Source: AWTP1-13 sp963814055
Lineage (GTDB): Bacteria; Pseudomonadota; Alphaproteobacteria; Rhizobiales; Hyphomicrobiaceae
Direction: 5' to 3'
NCBI GenBank assembly: GCA_963814055.1
Contig: CAWFBJ010000014.1
Span: 310,001-374,000, forward strand
DNA length: 64,000 nt
Position numbers and translations under genes: made by a program
In this document: piece after piece, positions 20,225 through 29,789 of the stretch
Layout of the letters: each line of letters opens with the position of its first letter
Position numbering within the stretch: the stretch's first letter is position 1
The notes under the pieces: model-generated
What the model was told of the DNA's origin: nothing
Databases searched by the model: none
What the model saw: only the letters and a program-made list of their open reading frames with translations

Positions 20225-21121
20225 ATGGACGTTACACCGTTTTCTCGCGCGGGACGGTTCTGGCGCGGCAACCTGCACACGCACTCGACGCGTTCGGACG
20301 GCAGGTTGCCGCCGGAGGCTGTGGCCGATTTCTACAGAAACGCAGGCTACGATTTCTTGGCGCTGACCGATCACTTCTGGGAGGTCTACGATTTCCCCGT
20401 AACGGATACGCGGGCGCTGCGGTCGAGGTCTTTCACGACCCTGCTGGGCGCGGAAATTCACGCGCCGGTGACGTCCAAGAATCATGATTGGCATATTGTC
20501 GCGCTGGGGCTGCCGCTCGACTTCGCGCCCTGGACCAGTGGTGAAACCATGCAAGCGATGAGTGCGCGTGCTGCCGCTGCGGGCGCATTTCTCGGCATCG
20601 CGCATCCGCAATGGTATGGCCTGACGACAGAGGATGCGCTGTCGCTGCCGCTTGCGCATGCCGTGGAAATCTACAATCACGGCTGTGCCATCGATTGCGA
20701 CCGCGGAGACGGTCTGGTGGTGTTCGAGGAAGTCCTGGCAGCAGGCAAGCGTCTCAACGCCTACGCTGCCGACGACGCGCATTTCCAAACGCCCGATGCC
20801 GGTGGCGGCTGGGTGATGGTGAAGGCGGAAGCGCTCGAGCCCGAGCTGCTGCTTTCGGCTTTGAAGCAGGGCGACTTCTATTCGAGTCAGGGGCCGCAGA
20901 TCCATGACGTCGCAGTCATTGGCAACGAAGTCCGCGTTGCCTGTTCGCCCGCCATATCCGTGAGTATCTCGGGCTCCGGCACCGGTTCGCGCAGCGAGCA
21001 TGGCTGCGACCTCGCGCGCGCGAGCCTCTCGCTCGATCCTTTCGGTGAGGGATGCTACTTCCGTGTCACTGTGACGGACGACAAGGGACGGCGCGCCTGG
21101 AGCAATCCGATCTGGCTCTAG
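20225..21121 (+). CDS. PHP-domain metal-dependent phosphoesterase
   Basis: This 298-residue protein begins with the PHP-domain metal motif NLHTHSTRSDG (His18, His20). It continues with FLALTDHFW, a GAEIHAP block, LGIAHPQWYG and AYAADDAHF, which together supply the remaining metal ligands of a trinuclear PHP site. The C-terminal 80 residues form a separate beta-rich domain. Proteins of this stand-alone type hydrolyse phosphate esters, including nucleotides, but the substrate is not evident. It is convergent with pheA. A long antisense reading frame covers the same bases but lacks any family features. Confidence 0.85.
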   Translation: MDVTPFSRAGRFWRGNLHTHSTRSDGRLPPEAVADFYRNAGYDFLALTDHFWEVYDFPVTDTRALRSRSFTTLLGAEIHAPVTSKNHDWHIVALGLPLDFAPWTSGETMQAMSARAAAAGAFLGIAHPQWYGLTTEDALSLPLAHAVEIYNHGCAIDCDRGDGLVVFEEVLAAGKRLNAYAADDAHFQTPDAGGGWVMVKAEALEPELLLSALKQGDFYSSQGPQIHDVAVIGNEVRVACSPAISVSISGSGTGSRSEHGCDLARASLSLDPFGEGCYFRVTVTDDKGRRAWSNPIWL

Positions 21122-21128
21122 TCGGGTA

Positions 21129-22067
21129 TCAAGCGCCCGTGCCTGTCTTGTTCGCCTTCGCGCGATAGGGGCTCGCCTTGTAGGCGCCGAGGATGTGAAC
21201 CTCGCTGGAGAAGAACTTCAGCTCCTCCAGCGCGCGCGCCACGGCCGGATCATCCGGGTGGCCTTCCACGTCGGCGTAGAACATGGTCGCCACGAAGCGG
21301 CCGTCGAGCTGATAGCTCTCCAGCTTGGTCATGTTGACGCCGTTAGTGGCAAAGCCGCCCATGGCCTTGTAGAGCGCAGCCGGCACGTTGCGGACGCGGA
21401 AGAGGAAGGTGGTGACGATCAAGCCGTCGCCGGGCTTGGCGTGATCAGGCTCGTTGGCCAGAATGACGAACCGGGTCGTGTTGTGCTGCTCGTCCTCGAT
21501 GTCGTGCTTGAGGATCTTGAGGCCGTAAATCTCTGCTGCCAGCGACGATGCGATGGCAGCCAGCGCCGGGTCGCTACCCTCCGCAACGATGCGCGCCGAC
21601 CCTGCCGTATCGGCTTCAGGCACCGGCACGAGGCCTAGCTTGCGCAGGTTGTTGCGGCATTGGCCGAGGGCCTGCGTATGCGAAAGTGCCTTCTTCACCG
21701 TCGCCAGTGTTGCGTGCGGCAGTGCCATGAGCTGGTGGCGCACGCGCAGGAAATGCTCGCCGACGATGTGCAGCCTGGCTCCGGGCAATAGGTGGTGGAT
21801 GTCGGCCACGCGCCCTGCCACGGAGTTCTCGATCGGGATCATGGCGTAGCGGGCGTCGCCGCTCTTCACCGCTGCCAAGGCATCCTCGAACGTGGCGCAG
21901 GCGATGGGCTGGAGCGCCGGGAATGCTTCCTGGCAGGCCAGGTGCGAATTCGCGCCAGGTTCACCTTGAAACGAAATGCGCGAGCCTGGGTCGCGTCTGC
22001 GCTCCGGCGCCGCCGCGCGTTTGGACTTGGCCGATACTTGCGGCGCTCTAGCTCTTCGATCGGTCAT
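21129..22067 (-). CDS. pheA: Prephenate dehydratase
   Basis: PheA converts prephenate to phenylpyruvate for phenylalanine synthesis. It has a catalytic domain (SFQGEPGANSH near the N-terminus, IPIENSVAGRV, and the TRF motif in HNTTRFVIL) and a C-terminal ACT regulatory domain (GVNMTKLESYQLDG) that binds phenylalanine. It lacks a chorismate mutase domain, as usual in alphaproteobacteria. I start it at MTDRRARAPQVS (22067), since the longer in-frame start at 22163 would run into kdsB. It is 26 bases behind kdsB, an arrangement seen in related genomes. Confidence 0.94.
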   Translation of the reverse strand: MTDRRARAPQVSAKSKRAAAPERRRDPGSRISFQGEPGANSHLACQEAFPALQPIACATFEDALAAVKSGDARYAMIPIENSVAGRVADIHHLLPGARLHIVGEHFLRVRHQLMALPHATLATVKKALSHTQALGQCRNNLRKLGLVPVPEADTAGSARIVAEGSDPALAAIASSLAAEIYGLKILKHDIEDEQHNTTRFVILANEPDHAKPGDGLIVTTFLFRVRNVPAALYKAMGGFATNGVNMTKLESYQLDGRFVATMFYADVEGHPDDPAVARALEELKFFSSEVHILGAYKASPYRAKANKTGTGA

Positions 22068-22092
22068 GGGTGCTGGAAGCCAATGCTCGCTG

Positions 22093-22833
22093 CTAGCTGG
22101 CAAGAAGACCGCGCACGAGCTCGAGATCTTCAGGAGTATTGACCTCGACAGGAACGGAGTCAACGATCGTCACGTCGATGCGCATGCCGTCCTCGAGCGC
22201 GCGCAACTGCTCGAGCTGCTCGCGCTTTTCCAGAGGTGAGGGTTTGAGCGAAACGAACCGCTGGAGCGCGGCACGGCGGTAAGCATACATGCCGAAGTGA
22301 TGGTAAAGAGGGCCGTCGCCGAATGGCGCCGTTGCCCGCGTGAAGTAAAGCGCTCTCAATCGTCCGGGCACGGTGGTGGATGCGCCGACAACCTTGACCG
22401 CGTTCGAGTTGGTGCGATCCTCCGGCTTGGTGATTACGGCAGCTATGGTGGCGATGTCGGCGTCGCCGTCGAGCAAGGGCGCGAGGCAGTCGCCCGGCAG
22501 GCTTTGCGCCAGCATCGGCAGATCGCCCTGAAGATTGAGGATGAACTCGAAGTCACCGGCCGGGTCCACGCGGCTCATGGCCTCGAACACGCGATCGGAG
22601 CCCGAGGGGTGGTCGGTGCGTGTCATGACGGCTTCGCCGCCTGAGGCGCGAACGGTCGCAAGAATCGCTTCGTTGTCAGTCGCCACGACCACGCGGCCCA
22701 CTTGGGCTGCCATGGCGCGCTGCCAAACATGCACTATCATGGGCCTGCCGGCGATCTCGGCCAGTGGCTTGTCGGGCAATCGGCTCGACTGCATCCGGGC
22801 TGGAATGACGACAAGAGTGCGCTGCATGGCCAT
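22093..22833 (-). CDS. kdsB: 3-deoxy-manno-octulosonate cytidylyltransferase
   Basis: KdsB activates Kdo to CMP-Kdo for lipopolysaccharide inner core synthesis. The protein has the nucleotidyltransferase signature VVIPARMQSSRLPDKPL at its start, VVVATDNEAI, MTRTDHPSGSDR and FILNLQGDLP. The ATG at 22833 (MAMQRTLVVIPAR) is preferred; a TTG at 22848 would add five residues. It forms a probable operon with pheA and is divergent from the cytochrome c gene. Confidence 0.94.
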   Translation of the reverse strand: MAMQRTLVVIPARMQSSRLPDKPLAEIAGRPMIVHVWQRAMAAQVGRVVVATDNEAILATVRASGGEAVMTRTDHPSGSDRVFEAMSRVDPAGDFEFILNLQGDLPMLAQSLPGDCLAPLLDGDADIATIAAVITKPEDRTNSNAVKVVGASTTVPGRLRALYFTRATAPFGDGPLYHHFGMYAYRRAALQRFVSLKPSPLEKREQLEQLRALEDGMRIDVTIVDSVPVEVNTPEDLELVRGLLAS

Positions 22834-22983
22834 CGCAATGAGTGACAATTCGCCTCGGGGTTAGCACCTAGAACGGACTTCAGTTCGGTTGCAAGCTTGG
22901 AGCGACATCCTATATTGGCCGCCGGTTTGCGGTCGCGTTGACGCACGGCGCTGGTTACCGCCCTCGGGGACATCGCAGTTCAC

Positions 22984-23523
22984 ATGGATGGTTTCGAGAT
23001 CAACAAGGTCGCCGGGGCAGTGCTCGCGGCGATGCTGGTCATCGCAAGCGGCAAAACCGTGATGGATATCGGCTTGCACAAGCACAAGCCCGAGAAGGCG
23101 GGCTGGGCGCTGCCGATCACGGAGGTCAAAGCCAAGGCCGCCGAACCGGAAGTGCCGTTCGATGCCAAGGCCGTGCTGGCGCTGCTGCCCAAGGCCAGCG
23201 CGGACAACGGTCTGGATACCTTCAAGAAATGCTTGGCCTGCCACACGCCCGACAAGGGCGGCCGCAATCTCGTAGGGCCCAATCTCTGGGGCGTGGTTGG
23301 GCGCAAGATCGCTCAGGCGCCAGGCTTCAATTATTCGGATGCCATGAAAGGCCATCCGGGCGAGTGGACTTGGGAAGAGCTGGCCAAGTATCTGCATAGT
23401 CCTACACAGACTGTACCTGGCAACAGGATGCAGTTTCCTGGGGTGAAGGACAGCGCTGACCTCGCGGATCTGCTTGCCTACATGCGCAAGCTGTCTGACA
23501 CGCCGCCACCGCTGCCGCAGTGA
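22984..23523 (+). CDS. Membrane-anchored c-type cytochrome (CycM-like)
   Basis: The N-terminus (MDGFEINKVAGAVLAAMLV) is an uncleaved membrane anchor. A periplasmic class I cytochrome c domain follows, with one heme site CLACH (Cys83, Cys86, His87) and a probable axial Met149 in PGNRMQFPG. It resembles CycM/cytochrome c552-type electron carriers between the bc1 complex and aa3 oxidase. Its place divergent from kdsB-pheA is widespread in Hyphomicrobiales. Confidence 0.92.
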   Translation: MDGFEINKVAGAVLAAMLVIASGKTVMDIGLHKHKPEKAGWALPITEVKAKAAEPEVPFDAKAVLALLPKASADNGLDTFKKCLACHTPDKGGRNLVGPNLWGVVGRKIAQAPGFNYSDAMKGHPGEWTWEELAKYLHSPTQTVPGNRMQFPGVKDSADLADLLAYMRKLSDTPPPLPQ

Positions 23524-23736
23524 AGCCTTGGACTTGCCAATCAGGCGTGCATAATACTGTTCATCGATTAGTTTTGCCTAGACAAGCCTTCCTGGCTAGG
23601 GCTTGGCTGTTAAGGCCTCCTGGCAATGGACAAAGCTTAACTTGGCGACAAATGCCCGGCGTTTCATACTCAACTCACGAAGTCGTCCCAACGGCTCGGT
23701 CCATCGCGGCATCCAACGGGAGGAATAGCGAGGCGC

Positions 23737-25587
23737 ATGGCCTGTAATCTACGCTTCGCGCTTGCACCGATCGCCGTCCTGCTTGCCCTCAGTCCGGTCG
23801 CGTCTGCCTCCGACACACCCAAGAAGCATCATGCGCTGTCTTTGATCGGCGCTCCGGCGCACGGGCCCGATTTCACGCACTTCGACTGGGTGAATCCCAG
23901 TGCGCCCAAGGGTGGCCGCGTGCGGCAGTGGGCCATGGGCAGCTTCGACTCGCTCAACCCCTTTCCCGTCAAGGGTAACCCTGTTGCTGCAGCGACGCTG
24001 ATCTACGATCAGCTCATGGTCGGGAGTCCCGACGAGCCCTCGACCGAATATGGTCTGATCGCCGAATGGGCGACACACCCTGACGACTTCTCGTCGGCTA
24101 CCTTTCAATTGCGCGCAGGCGCACGCTTTCACGACGGCAAGCCGATCACGCCGGAAGACGTGGTCTTCTCGCTGGAGGCGATCAAGAAAGCCTCGCCTCG
24201 CTACGCGTTCTATTACAAGAACGTGGTCAAGGCCGAGAAGGTCGGTGACCGCCAGGTCAGGTTCGAATTCGACGTCAAAGGCAATCGCGAGCTGCCGATG
24301 ATCATCGGTGAGCTGCCGGTCCTGCCCAAGCATTTCTGGGAGGGCACCGGTGCCAACGGCGAGCCGCGTGATCTTTCCAAGTCCACGCTGGAGATTCCGC
24401 TGGGCTCGGGTCCCTATCGCATCAAGCACGTAGATGCGGGCCGCACGATCACTTATGAACGCGTCCCGGATTGGTGGGCCAAGGATCTGCCGGTATCGAA
24501 GGGGCAGTGGAACTTCGACGAGATAAAGTTCGTCTACTTCCGGGCGCGTGATGCCGCGTTCCTGGCCTTCAAGGCGGGCGAACTCGATTTCTGGCGCGAG
24601 TCGAGCGCGAAATACTGGGCCACATCGTTTGACTTCGATGCGGTCAAGCGCGGCCAGGTGGCGATGCATCAGCTGCCGGTTGCGACCGTCGCCCCGATGC
24701 AGTCCTTCGCATTCAACATTCGCCGTCCTCAGTTCAAGGACCCCCGTGTTCGGCAGGCGTTCAACCTGGCGTTCGATTTCGAGTGGGCCAACAAGAATCT
24801 CATGTTCGATGCCTACCATCGGGTCGGCAGCTATTTCGAGAACTCGGAATTGAAAGCGACCGGCCTTCCGCAAGGGCGCGAGCTGGAGTTTCTGAACGAG
24901 ATCCGAGCTGAAGTTCCGCCGGAAGTGTTCACCAAGGAATGGAAGAACCCGGTCAATCATTCCGAAAAGGAAGCGCGCCAGCACATGGCGATGGCAGCGA
25001 AGCTGTTGGCGGAAGCCGGCTATCATCACAAAGGCGGCGCGCTCACCAACGCTGCGGGCGAGCATCTCGTTGCGGAATTCCTTCTGAACCAGCCTGATTT
25101 CGAACGTCTTGTTTTGCCCTACATCGAAAAGTTGGAGAGGCTCGGGGTCAAGGCCAGCGTCCGCACCGTGGACACGTCGCAGTATCAGCGGCGCACTGAT
25201 ACCTTCGATTTCGACATCATTGTTCAATCCTTTCCCCAGTCGGTTTCGCCCGGCAACGAGCAGCGCGATTATTGGGGATCGGACGCTGCCTCCAAGGACG
25301 GCAGCCGCAATGTCATTGGCATCAAGAGCGCGGCAGTCGACAAGCTGATCGACAAGATCATCATGGCCAAGGATCGCATAGACCTCGTCGCCGCCACGCG
25401 AGCGCTGGACAGGGTGCTGTTGTGGAATCACTATGTCGTCCCCCAGTGGCACACGCCCTTTGAGCGTGTCGCCATGTGGGATGTCTACCGTCGGCCAGAC
25501 AAGCTGCCGTCGAGGAGTTCGTCGTTCCTGCGCGTGTGGTGGTGGGACGACAATGCCGCCAAGCGGCTTGCGGATGGTCGCGGGTAG
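23737..25587 (+). CDS. Peptide-type ABC transporter substrate-binding protein (YejA-like), copy 1
   Basis: The 616-residue protein starts with a Sec signal peptide (residues about 1-25, ending ASA) and is an SBP_bac_5 family binding protein of the periplasm. Typical pieces are AEWATHPDDFSSATFQLRAG, FHDGKPITPEDVVFSLE, LGSGPYRIKHVDAGR and RRTDTFDFDIIVQSF. It heads the plus-strand cluster with a second binding protein, two permeases and a double ATPase, the Yej layout linked to uptake of oligopeptides and microcin C. A frame of 567 codons on the other strand is only its shadow. Confidence 0.92.
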   Translation: MACNLRFALAPIAVLLALSPVASASDTPKKHHALSLIGAPAHGPDFTHFDWVNPSAPKGGRVRQWAMGSFDSLNPFPVKGNPVAAATLIYDQLMVGSPDEPSTEYGLIAEWATHPDDFSSATFQLRAGARFHDGKPITPEDVVFSLEAIKKASPRYAFYYKNVVKAEKVGDRQVRFEFDVKGNRELPMIIGELPVLPKHFWEGTGANGEPRDLSKSTLEIPLGSGPYRIKHVDAGRTITYERVPDWWAKDLPVSKGQWNFDEIKFVYFRARDAAFLAFKAGELDFWRESSAKYWATSFDFDAVKRGQVAMHQLPVATVAPMQSFAFNIRRPQFKDPRVRQAFNLAFDFEWANKNLMFDAYHRVGSYFENSELKATGLPQGRELEFLNEIRAEVPPEVFTKEWKNPVNHSEKEARQHMAMAAKLLAEAGYHHKGGALTNAAGEHLVAEFLLNQPDFERLVLPYIEKLERLGVKASVRTVDTSQYQRRTDTFDFDIIVQSFPQSVSPGNEQRDYWGSDAASKDGSRNVIGIKSAAVDKLIDKIIMAKDRIDLVAATRALDRVLLWNHYVVPQWHTPFERVAMWDVYRRPDKLPSRSSSFLRVWWWDDNAAKRLADGRG

Positions 25588-25608
25588 AGCAGGCGCCGCT
25601 CAAGTGCA

Positions 25609-27447
25609 ATGCGAGAGTACATGACGCCGTGTCTGTTCCGTCTTTGGATGCCGGCGCTACTAGCGGTATGTCTTGGTGCAGTCTCCGCGCAGGCGGCTGA
25701 TCGGCACGGGTTGTCGGCCTTCGACGTGCTTAAGTATCCCGCTGATTTCAAGCACTTCGAGTGGGTCAACCCGGATGCGCCGAAAGGTGGACGCCTGGCA
25801 CTGATCGGCCCGGCCGCGCGCACGACGTTCGACAATCTCAATGCGTTCATCCTGAAGGGCGATGCGGCACAGGGCCTCGACCTCTTGTTCAATTCGCTCA
25901 TGACGCGGTCCCCCGACGAGCCCGACGCCGTTTATGGTCTCGTTGCGCGCTCCGCCGAACTGGCGCCCGATCGCAGCGCGGTCACTTTTCGCATGCGTCC
26001 CGAGGCCAAGTTCGCGGATGGCACGATGATCACCTCCGCCGACGTCGTCTTCAGCTTCGACACCCTCAAGACGAAGGGCCATCCCAATATTCGAGGGCAG
26101 CTACGAGACATCGCGAGCGCGGTGGCGGTCGACGTACATACCGTGCGCTTCGATTTTACCGGCGCGCTGACCCGTGATCTGCCGCTCGTCGCAGCCGGAC
26201 TGCCGATTCTCTCCAAAGGCTACTACGCGACGCGCGAGTTCGATCAGACGACGCTGGACCCTCCGCTTGGATCGGGTCCTTACAGGATCGGCGAGCTCAA
26301 TCAAGGTTCGTTCGTCAGCTACCGTCGGCGCGAAGACTACTGGGGCAAGGATCTGCCGTTGAACCGCGGTCGCTTCAACTTCGACGAGGTTCGCTACCTG
26401 TATTACCGGGACAGGTCGGCAGAGCTGCTGGCGCTGCAGGCGGGCGAGTTCGATCTGCGCGAGGAATTCACGGCGGTCGCCTGGGTTACGGGCTACGATG
26501 TTCCGGCGGTCAAGGCGGGAAAGCTGTTGCGGATCGCGCTACCCGACGAAAGCCCGTCCGGCGCGCAAGGTTTTTTCCTCAACACGCGCCGTCCGAAGCT
26601 GGCGGACGTGCGCGTGCGCAGGGCGCTCGACTACGTGTTCGACTTCCAGTTCGCCAACAAATCGATCTTCCACGAACTCTATACGCGCACCGAGAGCTTT
26701 TTCGAGAACTCCCCGATGAAGGCGACGGGGAAGCCGAGCGCCGAGGAACTTGCGCTGCTGGAGCCGTTCAAGGCTTCGCTGCCGCCGGAGGTGTTCGATG
26801 AGCCCTACCGGCCGCCGGTATCGGATGGCTCGGGCAAGGATCGCAAGCTTCTGCAGGCGGCCGACAAGCTGCTGAACGAGGCCGGGTGGACCGTAAAAAA
26901 CGGGGTGCGAGTCAATCCGAAGGGCGAGGCGTTCGATCTGGAATTCCTGATCGTCGACCCGACGTCGGAGCGCGTGCTGTCGAACTATGTGGAAAATCTC
27001 AAACGGCTTGGCTTTGCCATCAGCATCCGCCGCGTCGATCCGGCGCAATATCAGCGGCGGGTGAAGTCGTTCGATTTCGATGTGGTTACCGCACGCTACA
27101 GTCTGCGCCTCACGCCCGGCGTCGAACTCAGAAGCTATTGGGCGAGCGAAACCGCCAGCATGGATGGCAGCTTGAACCTGGCTGGCATCAGCAATCCCGT
27201 CATCGATACCCTGATAGGCAAGGTCGTGGCGTCCAAGTCCCGCGCCGAGCTCGAGGTTGCCGCGCGTGCTCTTGATCGGGTCCTGCGCGCTGGGCACTAC
27301 TGGGTGCCCCAATGGTACAAACCGATCCACCATATTGCCCATTGGGACCGGTTTTCTCGTCCGGCCATAAAACCGAGCTACGATCGGGGAATCGTCGACA
27401 CTTGGTGGTACGATGCGGCCAAGGCTGAAAAGCTGAGATCAAACTGA
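25609..27447 (+). CDS. Peptide-type ABC transporter substrate-binding protein (YejA-like), copy 2
   Basis: This 612-residue protein is a paralogue of the preceding one: both share the mature start (HGLSAFDVLKYPADFKHFEWVN here, HHALSLIGAPAHGPDFTHFDWVN there), the FDNLNAF/FDSLNPF block and RRVKSFDFDVVTARYS near the end. A signal peptide precedes AQAADRHG. The gap to copy 1 is 21 bases, so the two are co-transcribed. The ATG at 25621, twelve bases on, is an alternative start with GAGAG just before it. Two binding proteins for one permease pair suggest a wider substrate range. Confidence 0.91.
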   Translation: MREYMTPCLFRLWMPALLAVCLGAVSAQAADRHGLSAFDVLKYPADFKHFEWVNPDAPKGGRLALIGPAARTTFDNLNAFILKGDAAQGLDLLFNSLMTRSPDEPDAVYGLVARSAELAPDRSAVTFRMRPEAKFADGTMITSADVVFSFDTLKTKGHPNIRGQLRDIASAVAVDVHTVRFDFTGALTRDLPLVAAGLPILSKGYYATREFDQTTLDPPLGSGPYRIGELNQGSFVSYRRREDYWGKDLPLNRGRFNFDEVRYLYYRDRSAELLALQAGEFDLREEFTAVAWVTGYDVPAVKAGKLLRIALPDESPSGAQGFFLNTRRPKLADVRVRRALDYVFDFQFANKSIFHELYTRTESFFENSPMKATGKPSAEELALLEPFKASLPPEVFDEPYRPPVSDGSGKDRKLLQAADKLLNEAGWTVKNGVRVNPKGEAFDLEFLIVDPTSERVLSNYVENLKRLGFAISIRRVDPAQYQRRVKSFDFDVVTARYSLRLTPGVELRSYWASETASMDGSLNLAGISNPVIDTLIGKVVASKSRAELEVAARALDRVLRAGHYWVPQWYKPIHHIAHWDRFSRPAIKPSYDRGIVDTWWYDAAKAEKLRSN

Positions 27448-27468
27448 CGCGAGCCAAGCAGTTCGGCG

Positions 27469-28578
27469 ATGGCCACCTATCTGTTGAAACGCACCCTGCT
27501 GATCATCCCGACCTTGTTCGGGATTATGCTGATCAGCTTTGCCATCATTCAGTTCGCGCCGGGTGGGCCGGTCGAGCGGGTGATCGCGCAGATCTCCGGC
27601 ACTGACGTTTCCGCCACGGCCCGCATCGGAGGTTCGCAGGGTGACACGCTGTCTCCCAGCTCCCAATCCCCGGCGGGACAGAACGAGGTGAGCTCAAAGT
27701 ACCGGGGTGCCCAAGGCCTGGATCCGGAATTCATCAAGCAGCTCGAGAAGCAGTTCGGCTTCGACAAGCCTGCCCACGAGCGTTTCTTCCTGATGATGAA
27801 GAGCTACCTGCTGTTCGACTTCGGCAAGAGCTACTTCCGCGATGTGAGCGTGCTGCAGCTCATCAAGGAGAAGCTGCCCGTTTCCGTCTCACTCGGCATA
27901 TGGATGCTGCTCATCACATACCTGGTGTCGATCCCCTTGGGCATCCGCAAGGCCATGCACGACGGAGAGCGGTTCGATACCTGGACCTCCGGCGTGCTGG
28001 TCCTTGGCTATGCCATTCCGGGATTCCTGGTCGCCGTGTTCCTGCTCGTCGTATTTGCCGGCGGGTCGTTCGTGCAGTGGTTTCCGTTGCGCGGCCTGAC
28101 CTCTGACAATTGGCATCAGCTTTCGCTGTTCGGCAAGATCGTGGACTACTTCTGGCATCTGACGCTACCGCTGATCGCCATGTCGCTGGGCGCCTTCACG
28201 ACCATGACGTTTCTCACGCGCAACGCTTTCCTCGACGAGATCCGCAAGCAGTATGTGATGACCGCCCAGGCCAAGGGGCTGGGACAGGGGCAGGTGCTCT
28301 ATGGTCACGTGTTCCGCAATGCGATGCTTCTCATTATCGCTGGCTTTCCTGGCGCCTTCATCCACGCCTTTTTCTCTGGCTCCCTGCTGATAGAGACGAT
28401 CTTCTCGCTCGACGGCATAGGTCTACTCAGCTTCGAGAGTGTCATCAATCGGGACTATCCGGTGGTCTTCGCCAGCATCTACATTCTCGCCCTGATGGGC
28501 TTGGCGCTGAATCTGGTGTCGGACTTCATCTATACGCTGGTTGACCCGCGCATCGACTTCGAGACGCGGGAGGTTTGA
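27469..28578 (+). CDS. yejB: Peptide ABC transporter permease (YejB-like)
   Basis: This 369-residue inner-membrane permease of the binding-protein-dependent transport family has an N-terminal helix (LIIPTLFGIMLISFAIIQF), the YejB-type periplasmic insert (about residues 40-100) and a C-terminal core with the EAA-loop segment YVMTAQAKGLGQGQVLYGHV that contacts the ATPase. It starts 21 bases after the second binding protein, and its stop overlaps the TTG start of the next permease gene. It forms the translocation path with YejE. Confidence 0.93.
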   Translation: MATYLLKRTLLIIPTLFGIMLISFAIIQFAPGGPVERVIAQISGTDVSATARIGGSQGDTLSPSSQSPAGQNEVSSKYRGAQGLDPEFIKQLEKQFGFDKPAHERFFLMMKSYLLFDFGKSYFRDVSVLQLIKEKLPVSVSLGIWMLLITYLVSIPLGIRKAMHDGERFDTWTSGVLVLGYAIPGFLVAVFLLVVFAGGSFVQWFPLRGLTSDNWHQLSLFGKIVDYFWHLTLPLIAMSLGAFTTMTFLTRNAFLDEIRKQYVMTAQAKGLGQGQVLYGHVFRNAMLLIIAGFPGAFIHAFFSGSLLIETIFSLDGIGLLSFESVINRDYPVVFASIYILALMGLALNLVSDFIYTLVDPRIDFETREV

Positions 28579-29789
28579 GCGCCTTGGACATTCGCGTCGA
28601 AGACAAGCGGAGCGGAGCGGCAGGCGCGGCTGCAAACGAGTTTGGCGTCGGCCGCTGGTGGCCGGCATGGTTGGTTGTTTTCGCCACTCAACCGGCGCCG
28701 TTGGCGCAACTTCAAGGCCAACAGGCGAGGCTACTGGAGCCTGCGGATTTTCCTGGCGCTGTTCGCCGTGACGCTGTTTGCCGAGGTGATCGCCAACGAC
28801 AAGCCGATCCTTGCCTACTACAAGGGCGAGGTTCTGTTCCCGGTACTCGTCGATTATCCGGAATCGAAGTTCGGCGGCTTCCTTGCGATGACCGATTACA
28901 AGGAAGAGGTGATCCTCGATGAGATCGAGCGAGCACGGTTGGGCCATCTGGCCGCCCATCGGCTACTCCTACAGGTCGATCAACAAGGACTATCCGCGTA
29001 TAAAGAATACCGCCGGCCAGTGTCTGGGTTTCCCTGGACCGCCACCGTGGTCCACCAGCGCAATTCCTTGCGAAGCGTCGCGCCGCCCAGCTCGCGCGCT
29101 ATCATGCGATCGGCAACCGCAACTGGCTGGGGACCGACGATCAGGGTCGCGATGTGTTGGCCCGGCTGATCTACGGCTTCCGCATTTCGGTGCTGTTCGG
29201 TCTTCTGCTCACCATTCTCTCCTCGATCATCGGTGTGACGGCCGGCGCCGTGCAGGGTTATTTCGGTGGTCGCGTCGACCTCGTTTTCCAGCGCTTTCTT
29301 GAGATCTGGTCCTCGATTCCGTCGTTGTTCGTGCTCATCATCATCTCTTCCGTTCTGATTCCGGGTTTCTGGACCCTGCTGGGCGTTCTTCTGCTTTTCC
29401 ATTGGGTCTACCTCGTCGGCGTGGTGCGGGCCGAGTTCTTGCGCGGGCGCAATTTCGAATACATCACCGCGGCGCGGGCGCTGGGCCTTTCGAACGTCCG
29501 CATCATGTTCAAGCATCTGCTGCCAAATGCCATGGTGGCGACGCTGACGTTCGTGCCGTTCAAGCTCTCGGGCTCGATCACAGCTTTGACGGCGTTGGAT
29601 TTCCTGGGACTTGGGCTGCCGCCCGGCTCGCCGTCGCTGGGCGAGCTTTTGGCGCAGGGTAAATCCAATCTACAGGCGCCATGGCTGGGATTGGCTGCCT
29701 TCATCTCGATTGCCGGGCTTCTGAGCCTGCTCATCTTTGTCGGCGAGGCCGTACGCGATGCCCTCGATCCGAGAAAGACATTCCGATGA
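28575..29789 (+). CDS. yejE: Peptide ABC transporter permease (YejE-like), three frameshifts
   Basis: The second permease of the importer is spread over three frames that follow one another in the same sense. It starts LSALDIRVEDKRSG (TTG overlapping the yejB stop), switches near 28677 to FSPLNRRRWRNFKANRRGYW, near 28930 to EHGWAIWPPIGYSYRSINKDY and near 29040 to NRNWLGTDDQGRDVLARL, then runs through the membrane core with an EAA loop (YITAARALGLSNVRIM). Each junction is mended by removing one base. With these repairs the protein is a normal YejE of about 400 residues; as written it is broken. Confidence 0.85.

Noticed and set aside
19886..21001. A 371-codon reading on the minus strand
   Set aside because: It covers the well-supported PHP gene on the plus strand, lacks any domain and has the composition of an antisense shadow.
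23749..25452. A 567-codon minus-strand reading
   Set aside because: Antisense shadow of the first YejA-like gene; GC-rich codon bias keeps the opposite strand open.
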